Shown one piece after another: positions 54,926 to 64,000 of a stretch of 64,000 bases of DNA. Made by a program: the position numbers and the translations under genes. The notes under the pieces are model-generated. The model was given only the letters and a program-made list of their open reading frames with translations. It did not search any database and was not told the DNA's origin. The DNA is from Saussurea involucrata (Eukaryota; Streptophyta; Magnoliopsida; Asterales; Asteraceae): positions 8,205,870-8,269,869 of the forward strand of contig CM066317.1 of assembly GCA_033807775.1 (NCBI GenBank), read 5' to 3'. Every line of letters starts with the position of its first letter. Within the stretch, counting starts at the first letter, position 1.

Positions 54926-55235
54926 ACCGGATCCGGAATGGACCGGAACCCGGAAGGGGACCGGATCCGGAGTAATATAAGAACCGGAATGGACCCGGTG
55001 TTGGCTTAGGATCCGGAATGGGTCCGGTTTGGGTGCGGGATCCGGAATGCTTCCGGTATCGGGAGTTTCCGGTATTGGACTCCGGTATTGTGGTCTCGGA
55101 AATTGGGAGTCCGGATCTTAGTCCGGAATTGTGTTGGATCCGGAATCCGTGTTAGTCTCGGAGTGGGCCGAATCCAGATTAGAATCCAGTAAGAAGAAAG
55201 TGGAGTTCGGAACATTGGTTTCGGATTCCGGGGTT
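54926..55235. repeat. Dense TCCGGA / GGATCCGG cluster
   Basis: About twenty copies of a CCGGAT, CCGGAA or TCCGGT core in 300 bp within the Gypsy-like LTR, downstream of its TATA box. The core is palindromic and contains CpG. Confidence 0.85.
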
Positions 55236-55529
55236 CGTTTGGAGACAAGTTTATATAGAAAACTGTTCAGGATGGAATAAGGTTATCTCGACTCACCATT
55301 TTTTTATCCTTTTAACTTCATAGGTGTATTCCCTAAAAATCTCAAGTTTTCGTGAAGAGTAATAGCTAAGCGCCAGGTGAGTTTTTCTAACTAAAATACG
55401 TGCTTTTAACGTGTTTTTGGAAGTAAGTAAATGAAGAGATATGTGATGTTATTTACATGAAATATCTGTATGAAAGTTTATTTGAGATGTATGCATACAT
55501 TGTGGTTCGACGTAAATTGGCTAAGTCGG

Positions 55530-55546
55530 GGGGGGGGGGGGGGGGG
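55530..55546 (+). repeat. G-run of about 17-18 bases
   Basis: An uninterrupted G tract followed by TGGCCCGCC. It could be a G-quadruplex site or an assembly slip point; its exact length should not be trusted. Confidence 0.7.
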
Positions 55547-56032
55547 TGGCCCGCCAGTGCTCATGCCGGGAGGAGTGACACAAGAAGGCAGCGTGAGACT
55601 GACTCGTTGTCACTTCCAAGTGACTTCAGGGTGCCATTTACGAGTGTGAGATTATGTGAAAGTTTTATGCAAAGTTGTTTTTGAAAGTTATGAACTGTTT
55701 AAATATGTTTTGAGAACTGTTGTTTTGAGGGAGCTCACTAGACCTTATGGTCTAACCCTCACATTTTCCAAACTAAACCTTTTCAGGTAAGCACTTAAGT
55801 AGAAGGCACTAGTAAGTGCAAGAAGAAGGCTTGAGCGTGAAGCTTTGGTCTAGGAGGAGATTATTTTTAGTAAGTCAAGTTTAGTATTCTAGGAATCTCA
55901 GCTGTGTAATAGGTTGTTTCCGCCGACCTTTCGTTGTAAAAAAAATTGTATGAAGATGATATTATGAGGCCATTTCGATGAATTATTTAATTACTGTTGT
56001 TTATGTTGCATTTCTTGAGTTGGGTCGTTACA

Positions 56033-56293
56033 CGTAAGGAACAAAAATGGAGTTTACTCCAAAATCAAATACCATGATCAAACCGACTACTTAAATATGT
56101 GGGCCATGAGAGTTTGTACAAATTCGTTTGGAAGATTCCTAGCTTGTGGGCAATTAAATTTTAAAAATATATATTTATTATGTATAAAATAGCATTTATG
56201 GAGAATGTGGTAGAAATTATTTATTATTTTTAATACTAAAACGCTATTTTATTTATAAAAAAAGGAACCTTCGGACTATCATGTGTATGCTTA
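56033..56293. other. Intergenic sequence, nothing recognised
   Basis: AT-rich without ORFs or terminal repeats. Confidence 0.5.
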
Positions 56294-58429
56294 GACTATT
56301 AGCATCCATCCCATTCTAACCCATACTTTTTCACTGCCACATCAGCGCCACATCATTTTTCCCTTCCAACCCATTCTAACCCACAAACCCACACATCCAT
56401 CCCACACCACCATCCCATCTTTTATTTATTTTTATTTTTATTTTTGTTTACAAGTATATTAATTTAAATAATTTATAATTTAATATAAGATAAAACAATT
56501 AATAAAATATTTCATAAATTGAAACTACAATTTTAACCAAATTAAAAACATAAAAAAATACATAATTTCAAATTAAAAAACTACAAATTTCACCAACCAT
56601 ATAGTTGTCGAAGCAACTCTTTGTGGGCTAAAACCGCATTTAACTCGTTACCCGTGAGATGATCATGTGGACTGATGTAAAACTTGAGATCTTTCCGCAT
56701 TTCTCTTTGTTTCAAAGCTTCCGCTTTTGTCTTTTCCGCTTCCGCTTTTGTCTTTGTCGCCTCGGCTTTGTCCCTCGCGGTTTTCAACATTTCCTCCTCC
56801 ACGGTTAGTCTTTTTTTATTTTCAACGTTTATATTCTCGACATACGCCATAAGATTCTTCAACGCCTCGTCCTTTTCCGCCGTCTTTGTGGAGGATGACG
56901 CGGCACGTTTACCTTTATCTCTCCCCGTCGGTCGTGTCGGTTCTTGTACGAAGACATCCTCCTCCTCATGGCTTTCTTCATTAAGGTTGAACCGAACACG
57001 TGCGTCAGAAGACGTCGTGTTTGGGTTTGAATCCGACGTGGACTTGCTCCGTTTTGAGGGCCTCGGGTTATCGTCCATGGAATGTACGATCTTTCACTTA
57101 GGGTGGTCTTTCACAATTCTCCAAGCCGTCTCGTGGGAGAAAGGCTTTTGCTTATTATCTGCCCGATACATCGTGTGTGCCCTCTCCATGAAGTCCGCGT
57201 CACCCCATCCGGATTTATATTGGGCTCTTAGATTATTGTAGATCCCGTTAAACTTCATCATTTTTTTGTTCATGTCACCCCATTTGGATTGTACTTGGTC
57301 TCTATTGCGTTGATGTTGGCGACTTGAGTTGAAATAATTGAGTATTTTCCCCCAAAAATCTCCTACAAAAATAAATATATATATGAATACGTATATATAA
57401 TAAAGATAAACACATTAATAAATATATATATGAATACGTATATATAATAAAGATAAACACATTAATAAATATATATATGAATACGTATATATAATAAAGA
57501 TAAATACATTAATAAATATATATACCCGATTTTTGTGAGTTTCCAACGATGCTATCTTCGGAGACGTGAAGCCATGCATTTGCCAATAAAACCTCTTCTT
57601 CGGAAGTCCACGAAACCGCTTTCGTTCTATTTGCAAATTTCTTTTTCCGTTGTGTTGTGGTTCCCGCATCGAGTTGTGTTTCGGGAACCAAATCGGGTGG
57701 GGTTTCGGGAACCGTTTCATCGACCTCAACGTCCTCCGAATATGTTTCTTGTTGTAGTAGATGTTGGAATTGCCCACCTTGATTATATTGTGGAAAGCCA
57801 CCTTGCATAAATGGTTGAAAGCCGCCTTGATTAAATTGTTGGAATCCACCCGAATTAAATTGTTGGAATCCACCCGAATTAAATTGTTGGAACCCAACCG
57901 GGAGGGTGTTGGGTGAATACATAGGGTATTGTTGTATGCTTCCATGGTAGGTTGATGGTGGTGGTGTAAGATTGAAAATATTTTCCGTCGGGGACGGTTG
58001 CGAGCTCGTGCCTCGCGATTTGGAACCTCGTCGTGGTGTTGTGAACCCTTGTGTTTCTTTATCCATTATGATTTTTTTGAAGAAAGAAATAATATTGAGA
58101 GAGTAGAATGAAGTGGGGAAGATGAGAGAGATTGAGAGTAAATTTGTAGAGAGATTGAGAGTAGAATGAAGTGTGTGAAAAAATAAGTAGGAAGTATATT
58201 AGTATTTATAGGATAAAAATAAAAAATAAAAAAATAAAAAAAATACCCAACGTCTATTTCCAACGGATATATTTTAAAAAAAAAATTAAATTTTTGTTTT
58301 AAACCTCAACCCAGCCGGGTTGTCCAACCCGGGAGGACCCCAACCCGGGCCAACCCCATTTGCTGCGATGGTGTGCAACATCAACCCAGGCCAACCCGGG
58401 CGAACCCAGGGGGGCCGATGCGGACGGTC
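56294..58429 (-). mobile_element. Second PIF/Harbinger element with only a Myb-like ORF
   Basis: The 3-bp duplication TTA flanks it (56291-56293 and 58430-58432). The ends are only partly inverse (GACTATTAGCATCC and GGGGCCGATGCGGACGGTC), as in older copies. It holds a two-exon Myb-like ORF on the minus strand and no transposase. The right subterminal part is GC-rich with CAACCCGGG phrases. Confidence 0.72.
56590..58066 (-). pseudogene. Harbinger Myb/SANT-like ORF, two exons, one stop
   Basis: Exon 1 58066-57526, intron 57525-57363 (three tandem TATATATGAATACG units), exon 2 57362-56590; the join keeps frame. The N-terminus is Gly/Phe/Gln-rich with repeats (FQQFNSGGFQQFNSGG). The Myb-like domain follows (VSWTSEEEVLLANAWLHVSE, DFWGKI), then WGDMNKKMMKFNGIYNNLR and AWRIVKDHPKW, a charged coiled-coil segment (AEATKTKAEAEKTKAEALK) and FYISPHDHLTGNEL near the end. 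TGA at 57094-57096 replaces the Trp of HPKW. The two ORFs of this type in the window are clearly paralogous but diverged in length and repeats. Confidence 0.82.
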
Positions 58430-58764
58430 TTATAAGGTTAGAACAAATGATTTTTTTCTTCTTCTAAAGTTATGTATATATATATATATATTTTTTTTTA
58501 TAAGGAAAAGTCCACTAAAATCCAATGGACTTTCACATTAGGAATGATTAAGTCCTTGGACAATTTTTTAGAACAAAGAAACCATTGCACATTTTAAAAA
58601 ATACTAAATATATCCTTACACTTTTGAAAACATATCACATAGATCCTAATGGTAACTTGCAACCTGAAAAGCAGGTAAATTACAAATTTATTTAAAAAAA
58701 AACCCTAAATATTATTGCTACCCCACTTTTCAATTCCAGGTTCTAACTCCCCGCTGCATAACCC

Positions 58765-59015
58765 ACCGGCGCACACCACTCACACCACTCCCATGCTGCT
58801 CTATCTCGCCGTCCTGCATCTCGCTGGCTGCATCTCGCCGGCGCACACCACTCTCCGGCTGCACCACCGCACACCACCACCGCCGGCTGCATCCAGGTCT
58901 GAATATCGCACACCACTCCCCTGCTGTTGCATCTCGCCGTCCTGCATCTCGCCGGCGCACACCACTCTCCGGCTGCATCTCGCCGTCTGCATCTCGTCGG
59001 CGCACACCACTAGAG
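58765..59015. repeat. GC-rich CGCCGGCGCACACCACTC repeats
   Basis: Four to five imperfect copies of a phrase joining CTGCATCTCGCCGG with CGCACACCACTC. It is unlike the AT-rich surroundings and inside a MULE, so possibly captured from elsewhere. Confidence 0.65.
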
Positions 59016-59696
59016 TTCCTACAACATATCATTGATACTTGCTCTTTGTTTCTGCCGGTTTTTCATCAGGTAAGCAGTTGGTCAATGGTAGCAGTCAACC
59101 CATCGCAACACACGAGAGAAGAGCAATCGCAGGCCCAAGAGAACAGGTAGAGAGCTCTGATTCCAAAGGTCCTGTTGGTGGTGGTGGTGAAGATGATGAT
59201 GATGATGAATACGTATCTGTCACTGCTGCCTCTTAAGCGGCCGTGGCCATGGCGGAGATGATGAATATTGTCTAAACTTTTCCTGACCCAAACTCCTTGT
59301 GAGTTCCTTTATCTGTTTGTAAATTAGTTTTGTGTATGCAAGTCAGTTGTGTTCGCTTGATTTAGTATTCGGTGTTCTAAGTTGTCATTTCTTTGGTATA
59401 TCGTAGTTGATCTCAACTTCTATGCTAACTCCTGTAAATTTCAATAAGGAGATTAATGGATACATATAACCTCTGTTATAGGTGGGCAAACTAGTTAACC
59501 GGTTGATAGAGACTAATTAAAATCGATTTTTACTGCAAGCATAGTTGGTTTCACGTAGCGTAAGCATGGCCTTGTTGAGTGAAAAAACCACTATCTGAGC
59601 CACTTAAGCACATCGAGCAACCCTTGTAGAGCTTACCGAATAAGCTATACATTTTATTCAGCTTATTAAGCCACTTTCGGACAATCCTAACATTTC

Positions 59697-60002
59697 CGGG
59701 GTGTTTGGGATTGCTTATTTTTTTGACTTATTTGCTTATTGCTTTTCCTTACCGCAAATAGACTATTTTTAGAGTTTGGATTAGAAAAAAGAAAAGTGCT
59801 TATAACTTTTCCTCACCACAAATAAGTTGTTTTTGATAAGTTAATTCATTCTAACTTATTTGAAACTGCTAATAACTTATTTGTCCAAACTATTTTTTTA
59901 CCCTCGACTCCTTTTTAGCACGACATAAATTGATAAACACTTTTAAAAATAAGCATAGGTTGTTTTAAATAAGCAATCCCAAACACCCCCGAAATGTTAG
60001 GA
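59697..60002. mobile_element. GTGTTTGG-type MITE nested in the MULE
   Basis: CCTAACATTTCCGGGGTGTTTGGG and its inverse bound a 306-bp fold-back with CTTTTCCTCACC/ACTTATTTG phrases. The flanks are themselves inverted, so no direct target duplication could be read. Confidence 0.65.
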
Positions 60003-60122
60003 GCATAACTACTTGGTTAGAGCCACAGTTAAACGTCATATGAATTATAGCGTAGTAGAACATCATTTTCGAATGTACTTATATTCAAGAATTAACTAAT
60101 ATTAATGAATAAATGAATGCAT

Positions 60123-60359
60123 CTATACGTTCGCTAGGGACGACACATGGAGGCATAACTGCTCAACAAATATACGACACATAATTAAGCCAGAAGTTTT
60201 TGTGTGGTTCAATTTCACGTGTCTACGTTTCTCCATTAATGTTGGATATTGAATCTCAACAACAATTGGTTTGAAGACATCATCAGGTGTGCCACAACCA
60301 GCATGGCCCGAAGGCATCCAACCATATTCAATTTCAAATGAGGTTTTTGTTGATGACAA
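60123..60359 (-). other. Unassigned open stretch in the MULE
   Basis: An open stretch of 78 codons (EYGWMPSGHAGCGTPDD, YPTLMEKRRHVKLNH) with normal-looking composition but no recognised family or start context. It may be a captured fragment or chance. Confidence 0.25.
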
Positions 60360-60928
60360 AGACCGTCAAGAAGGGTTACAAGAAAGTCAAGTGGTTGCAT
60401 CTCCACCAGAATAGTTCATGCAACGACCATTAGACATTACTTTTTAATATTTTAGCGCAACGTTTGGTAAATTTGGTGCAACTTTTGGCATTTTTTTGTG
60501 CAACATTCGGTATAAGGACTTAATAGTATAATTTGGTTGTTTTTTTCGTATTTTTTGAAGTATTTTTATCATACTAACCAATTTTATAAGTCATAAGAAT
60601 GTATGTAACAGGTTTTAGAAAGTCCAATGGTTTATTTAACAGGTTCTGAAAAGTGCAATGATTTCTTTGTTCCAAAAAATTGTCCAAGGACTTAATCATT
60701 CCTAATGTGAAAGTCCGTTGGGTTTTAGTGGACTTTTCCCTTTTTTATATAAATTAATCTGTTTATAGATGCAAGAAGCGTTTTTTTAATTAGAAGGTTT
60801 TCTTTTTTCGTAAATGCAAGGAGCGTTTTTTTAATAACTGGAAGCGATATATTTGGAAAAAAACTTGATTTTTTTGTATAAATCTCCTTCTAAACTCCTT
60901 TTGAATAGACATGTTCTATATCATTTAG

Positions 60929-61211
60929 GGGAAATTGACTCAAATAGCCAAACCCACAGCCGTTGTTGACAAAATAGTCATATTCTCTTCCGACGTCCAT
61001 AGCAACAGCTAAGAACATTGTGCCCAAGTAAGGCCCCTTCAAATGAGTGCCGTCTATTATAATGACCGGACGCAAATAGCTCGTAAACGATCGGATCTGG
61101 GAAAAGCTATGCAGAAAACGTTAGAATACTATAGTATAATGAAAATCCGGGAGAGAATGTGGCTATTTTGTCAACAACGGCTGTGGGTTTTGCTATTTGA
61201 GTCAATTTCCC
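60929..61211. mobile_element. Mini-MULE, 283 bp
   Basis: The ends GGGAAATTGACTCAAATAGC and GCTATTTGAGTCAATTTCCC are perfect inverse. TIRs are about 60 bp and include ACAGCCGTTGTTGACAAAATAG. The 9-bp duplication ATCATTTAG (60920-60928 and 61212-61220) is perfect. It holds a transposase fragment (next entry) and nothing else. Confidence 0.92.
60953..61075 (-). pseudogene. MURA transposase fragment (DDE start) in the mini-MULE
   Basis: The minus frame reads RPVIIIDGTHLKGPYLGTMF then LAVAMDVG, the start of the MULE transposase catalytic domain (PF10551), with the first catalytic Asp in IDGTHL. It breaks off into the terminal repeat. The element is therefore probably an internal-deletion derivative of an autonomous MULE rather than a random MITE. 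Confidence 0.75.
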
Positions 61212-61499
61212 ATCATTTAGTCACTGGTTTTTTTATTTATTAAATTATGTATGTATATAACTTTTTATGCGGATTAATCTGTTTGTATATATTGAGCATA
61301 TTTTTGTTTGAGATGGTTTTTTCATATATATAAGAAACGTTTTTTTAATTGGAAGGTTTTTTTTACCGTAAATGCAAGGAGTGTTTTTTAATTAGTAGGG
61401 TTTCTTATAGATGCAAGGAGCGTTTTTTCTAAATAAGTGAGAGAGACATATTTGAAAAAAAAAACTTGACTTTTTTCATAAATCCCCCTAAAAGCTTAG

Positions 61500-61877
61500 A
61501 AGGTGTTTGAGATTGTTTACTTAAAGTGTTTATTAATTTATTTCGGTGTGGTACCGGTAATAACTAATAAACGGTTTTTAGTGTTTGGATAAGAAAAAAA
61601 TAAAATAGCTTATACCGGTTTGGCACCGGTGATAAGAAATTTTTGATAAGTCATTTCATTCACTTATTAACTTATTTGAAACAACTTATCAACTTTTTGG
61701 TTACTTTACATGTATAAGCAATTTCAAACACGCCCTAAATAACAACTTATTAGCTTATTATGTTTTTCCAAACACCCCTAAATAACAACTTATTAGCATA
61801 TTTAACACCACTTAAGTTAATAAGCGCTTTTCCAGGAAAGCATAAGTTGTTTCAAATAAGCAATCCCGAACACCCCT
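61500..61877. mobile_element. GTGTTTGG-type MITE, compound
   Basis: It starts GGTGTTTGAGATTGTTTAC and ends GCAATCCCGAACACCCC, with inner ends TTTCAAACACGCCC and CCAAACACCCC. It looks like one MITE inserted beside or in another of the same type. It shares its arrangement with the element at 14605-36212. Confidence 0.6.
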
Positions 61878-61879
61878 TT

Positions 61880-62924
61880 ATAGATTTTTTAAATATGATA
61901 TTTTTTCTACCATGAATTTTATATTTGACATAAACAAGAATGACGTAATAAAAGATTTTCATAAAAAAAAGTAGTCTAATCTTGAAAAAGTTGCCGTAAA
62001 AATACAATCACATTAAAATAAGCTGCCATAACTAAAATAAGCTGGAATTTATGATTTATCTCGTAAGATAAGAAATGCCATTGAAAGAGTCAAAAAAATT
62101 GATCCTTCACGTTAGCGTCCTTGAAGGCAGGTTCCATGCGGAGTCAGTTGAGGTTTGCCGGTTATCAATCCTTTTACCCAAATAAAACATTATTTATCTC
62201 TCATAAACATTTAATTTCAAAGTTTCTTATTGATGTAACACAATACAAAAGTTGTTTCTTTCTCATAATAATAATAATAATTTTTAGGGAGTTCTTTAAA
62301 TTGATCCACCTACACGTCTTGCTTTTACTGTTATACCCGGAGTTACTCCATGTATTGCTTGACGTAAAACAGATAGTGGACTTGTTTCGAGAATCAATAA
62401 AAAGGTTCCGCTAACCAACTGATACCATAGTAGAAGATCCGGTGAGAATTTCACAACATTTTTTCTATTTTCTTCATTTTAGACAAATTTTGAAGAAAAT
62501 GTTAAAATAATTTTTTTTAATTAAAATCTCCATTTTAAATAATTTATTGAAGATCCTTTTAAAATACTTGAAAAACAGACAGTTTAAAATTTATGTTTTG
62601 AAATATGATGGGTAATTTTGTAATTTTTGCCCCTTGAAATTGACACTATGAAATGACATATCTCTAGAAGCCAAAAGGATACAAATGTTTGATGTCAATG
62701 TCTACAAATTATTTACATAAAGAAAAAGAGGGACATTGTTTTTGTCAACTTTGTTTTCATGCACCAAATTATCAGAACAAACAAAACACCACAACAAAAA
62801 AATTCCAACACCATTAATATTATGTAAATAATCCACCTTTACCAACATCTAGAATATGTAATATATCATGTGATCCAATCCAACCCAATTTTCTACAAAA
62901 TAACTTTTAAATTGAATTAGGGTC
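61880..62924. other. Intergenic sequence, nothing firmly recognised
   Basis: An ATAATAATAATAAT run lies near 62264-62280. Minus-strand CTATGGTATCAGTTGGTTAGC (about 62413-62433) resembles a primer-binding site but no LTR adjoins. No gene supported. Confidence 0.45.
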
Positions 62925-63035
62925 TATTTCTTAACAGCTTAATGTATTTAAGGAGACTTACAGTTTACTTAGTTGATTATACATGACTATTTGGTAATGG
63001 TTTAATGATATAGATCGAAAATAACTTGTTTAATA

Positions 63036-63247
63036 GCCAATGGCGTGTAGCTCAGTTGGTTAAGGGACGAGGAGATGTTTGCTCCAATAGGCCGTTGGTC
63101 ACGAGTACGAATCCTGCGGGAGACGGGCTCGGGGGGCCCTCGCAATCGCCTTGCCGCTGAGTGAGTCAGGTATGCCCCCCACATTATGGAATTGACAGCC
63201 GATTGTGGGCCGGTTTGAGGTTGCCGGTTAAACAACCTTTTTGCTCC
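63036..63247 (+). mobile_element. tRNA-derived SINE, 212 bp, with 16-bp duplication
   Basis: GCGTGTAGCTCAGTTGGTTA (box A) and GGTCACGAGTACGAATCCTGC (box B) form a tRNA-like head. A GC-rich body (GGGCTCGGGGGGCCC) and a tail CAACCTTTTTGCTCC follow. The flanking duplication AATAACTTGTTTAATA (63020-63035 and 63248-63263) is perfect. Box B has ACGAATCC in place of the usual TTCGAATCC, and spacing between boxes is longer than in a tRNA. It is a recent, intact copy. Confidence 0.88.
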
Positions 63248-63263
63248 AATAACTTGTTTAATA

Positions 63264-63620
63264 AGTTTCTATGGAAAACTTTATGCATAAAATCATTTTT
63301 TTCTTTTCCAAACATGTTCCTCCCAATTCAAAAACACGCTCCTTACATCTACGGAAATACTTTCTAAACAAAAGCAATCTCAATTTATACAGACAAACTA
63401 ATCCACATAGTCAATTTTATCAATGCAGGACTTAATAAAACCAACTAAACATCTCCTTGGACATTTTAGATTTGTTAAGAGAGACCAAACCGGTCAATCC
63501 GAATTATACATTTTTCAAAATTGGTTAAAAATTTGTTCAACCAGGTTACTACTGTATTAGTTAAGGTATTGATCGATTTTTTTTTTTTTGAAATTTTTAG
63601 TGCCACATGAAGGCTACTAA
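63264..63620. other. Dispersed repeat flank and AT-rich sequence
   Basis: Up to about 63420 it resembles 3060-3330. The remainder has ACCGGTCAATCC phrases and a T-run at 63578-63590. No gene. Confidence 0.4.
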
Positions 63621-63887
63621 GGGGCTGTTTGTTTATCTCTTAATAGTTCCATTAAGAGGCAACCCCTGAATCGTTCAAAGGTGAATCTTGTTTGGCAAAA
63701 AAAAAGTCTGCCTCTTAATGGTTCTAAAACCCTCTGAATGATTTAGCATCTTAGGCCTCCCTTAACCATTCAACACCCTGATTTCATTCTAAACAATTAC
63801 CAAACAATCATATTTCATTTTGCACTATATCATAAAAACCTCTTAATCATTCTGCACCAAATCATTCAGCAACTGCCAAACAGCCCC
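63621..63887. mobile_element. Tourist-type (PIF/Harbinger) MITE, 267 bp
   Basis: GGGGCTGTTTG and CAAACAGCCCC ends are flanked by TAA (63618-63620 and 63888-63890). The inside has repeated CTCTTAATGGTTC and CATTCAGCA phrases. No coding content. Confidence 0.75.
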
Positions 63888-64000
63888 TAATTGATCAATG
63901 GAGTTAAGATCTACGATCTTTCATTTCTTCTTTTAAACGTTTTCTTTTTTATTTATAATTTATTTTTACATTCTTAATTTACCATTTTAATTATATATAA
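63888..64000. other. Window end, nothing recognised
   Basis: Short AT-rich end without features. Confidence 0.5.

Larger units (their letters stand above)
53696..56032 (+). mobile_element. Probable Gypsy-type solo LTR, interrupted by a MITE
   Basis: The TGTAATAACC start and GGTCGTTACA end are inverse ends of the TGTAACGACC...GGTCGTTACA kind seen in plant Ty3/Gypsy LTRs. A TATA-like GGTATAAAAAACCCC lies near 54525-54538. No PBS or polypurine tract adjoins, so it is a solo LTR. The flanking five bases (CATAG and CGTAA) do not match, which weakens the call. Without the inserted element at 53708-54432 it is about 1.6 kb. Confidence 0.5.
58503..60740. mobile_element. MULE-type element, 2.2 kb, 230-bp TIRs
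   Basis: Left GGAAAAGTCCACTAAAATCC and right GGTTTTAGTGGACTTTTCC ends head TIRs with mirrored CACATTAGGAATGATTAAGTC. The 9-bp duplication TTTTTTATA (58494-58502 and 60741-60749) is perfect. The interior has CGCCGGCGCACACCACTC repeats (58765-59015), an unassigned open stretch (59069-59236, acidic end GGGGEDDDDDEYVSVTAAS) and a minus-strand open stretch 60123-60359 of unknown origin. No transposase. Confidence 0.8.
60755..61490. repeat. Direct repeats flanking the mini-MULE
   Basis: TTAATCTGTTTATAG..GCAAGAAGCGTTTTTTTAATTAGAAGG (from 60754) recurs as TTAATCTGTTTGTATA.. and ATGCAAGGAGCGTTTTT (61275-61430), with CGTAAATGCAAGGAG in both. They are two to three diverged tandem copies of about 80-200 bp. 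Confidence 0.6.

Noticed and set aside
56684..57241. Plus-strand 185-codon frame
   Set aside because: It is antisense to the Harbinger Myb-like ORF.
62413..62433. Primer-binding site of another LTR element on the minus strand
   Set aside because: Only TGGTATCAG matches, the following bases do not, and no LTR end adjoins it.
63044..63120. tRNA gene
   Set aside because: Boxes A and B are present, but spacing is too long, the acceptor stem is missing and a 16-bp duplication flanks it, so it is a SINE.

Overview
The window looks like a gene-poor, repeat-rich stretch of a eudicot nuclear genome. It has AT-rich DNA, Copia LTR retrotransposons primed by initiator tRNA-Met, an L1-type LINE with a zf-RVT tail, Mutator-like elements with 9-bp target duplications, PIF/Harbinger elements with TTA duplications, tRNA-derived SINEs and a Helitron. 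The style of the elements (Copia repeats ending in CTAACA, NAM-associated Myb-like ORFs, MITEs starting GGTGTTTGGGATTGC) suggests a composite (Asteraceae), but this is a guess from family resemblance. Only one ordinary host gene is well supported: a DUF1645-family gene on the minus strand at 40246-41157.

Layout, left to right. Positions 1-1759 hold two pieces of Copia LTRs. Positions 1830-2942 hold Mutator-like terminal repeats and a complete non-autonomous MULE. Positions 4586-6733 are a Harbinger element interrupted by a MULE (5011-6363) that carries a captured exon of a MATH/TRAF-like gene. A Helitron end and a SINE follow (7308; 7667-7811). Positions 8400-14029 are a decayed LINE. Positions 14605-36212 are one nested stack. 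A GTGTTTGG-type MITE is split by a 900-bp Helitron and by a giant Copia element (15781-36103, about 15.1 kb without its own insertion) on the minus strand. The Copia's upstream LTR is in turn split by a young gag-only Copia element (30187-35393, plus strand).

The giant Copia has gag and pol, and between pol and the 3' LTR a third coding region of about 5.1 kb (16815-21888). This would read as about 1,690 codons but for one frameshift and two TGA codons. The element is saturated with short CAGAGG/CAGAAG-type motifs on both strands. The gag-only element has an intact 635-codon gag, no pol, nearly identical LTRs, a GTATAC-palindrome array upstream of its TATA box, a 26-bp tandem array and repeated polypurine tracts. 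The multiplied polypurine tracts and LTR palindromes fit the Sirevirus (SIRE/Maximus) lineage.

Downstream of the DUF1645 gene the window is again a mosaic. A MULE (42945-46609) carries a Harbinger element with a Myb-like ORF and a third MATH-family MULE that lacks the MATH exon. A Pack-MULE (46622-48270) carries a cytochrome P450 fragment. A 2.6-kb MULE (48950-51578) has its own promoter-like segment, first exon and coiled-coil coding fragment. Then come a CACTA end, a Gypsy-like solo LTR with a dense TCCGGA cluster (53696-56032), a second Harbinger element with a Myb-like ORF (56294-58429), another MULE (58503-60740), a 283-bp mini-MULE containing a MURA transposase fragment, a SINE and a Tourist-type MITE. 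Most boundaries rest on matching target-site duplications read directly from the sequence.
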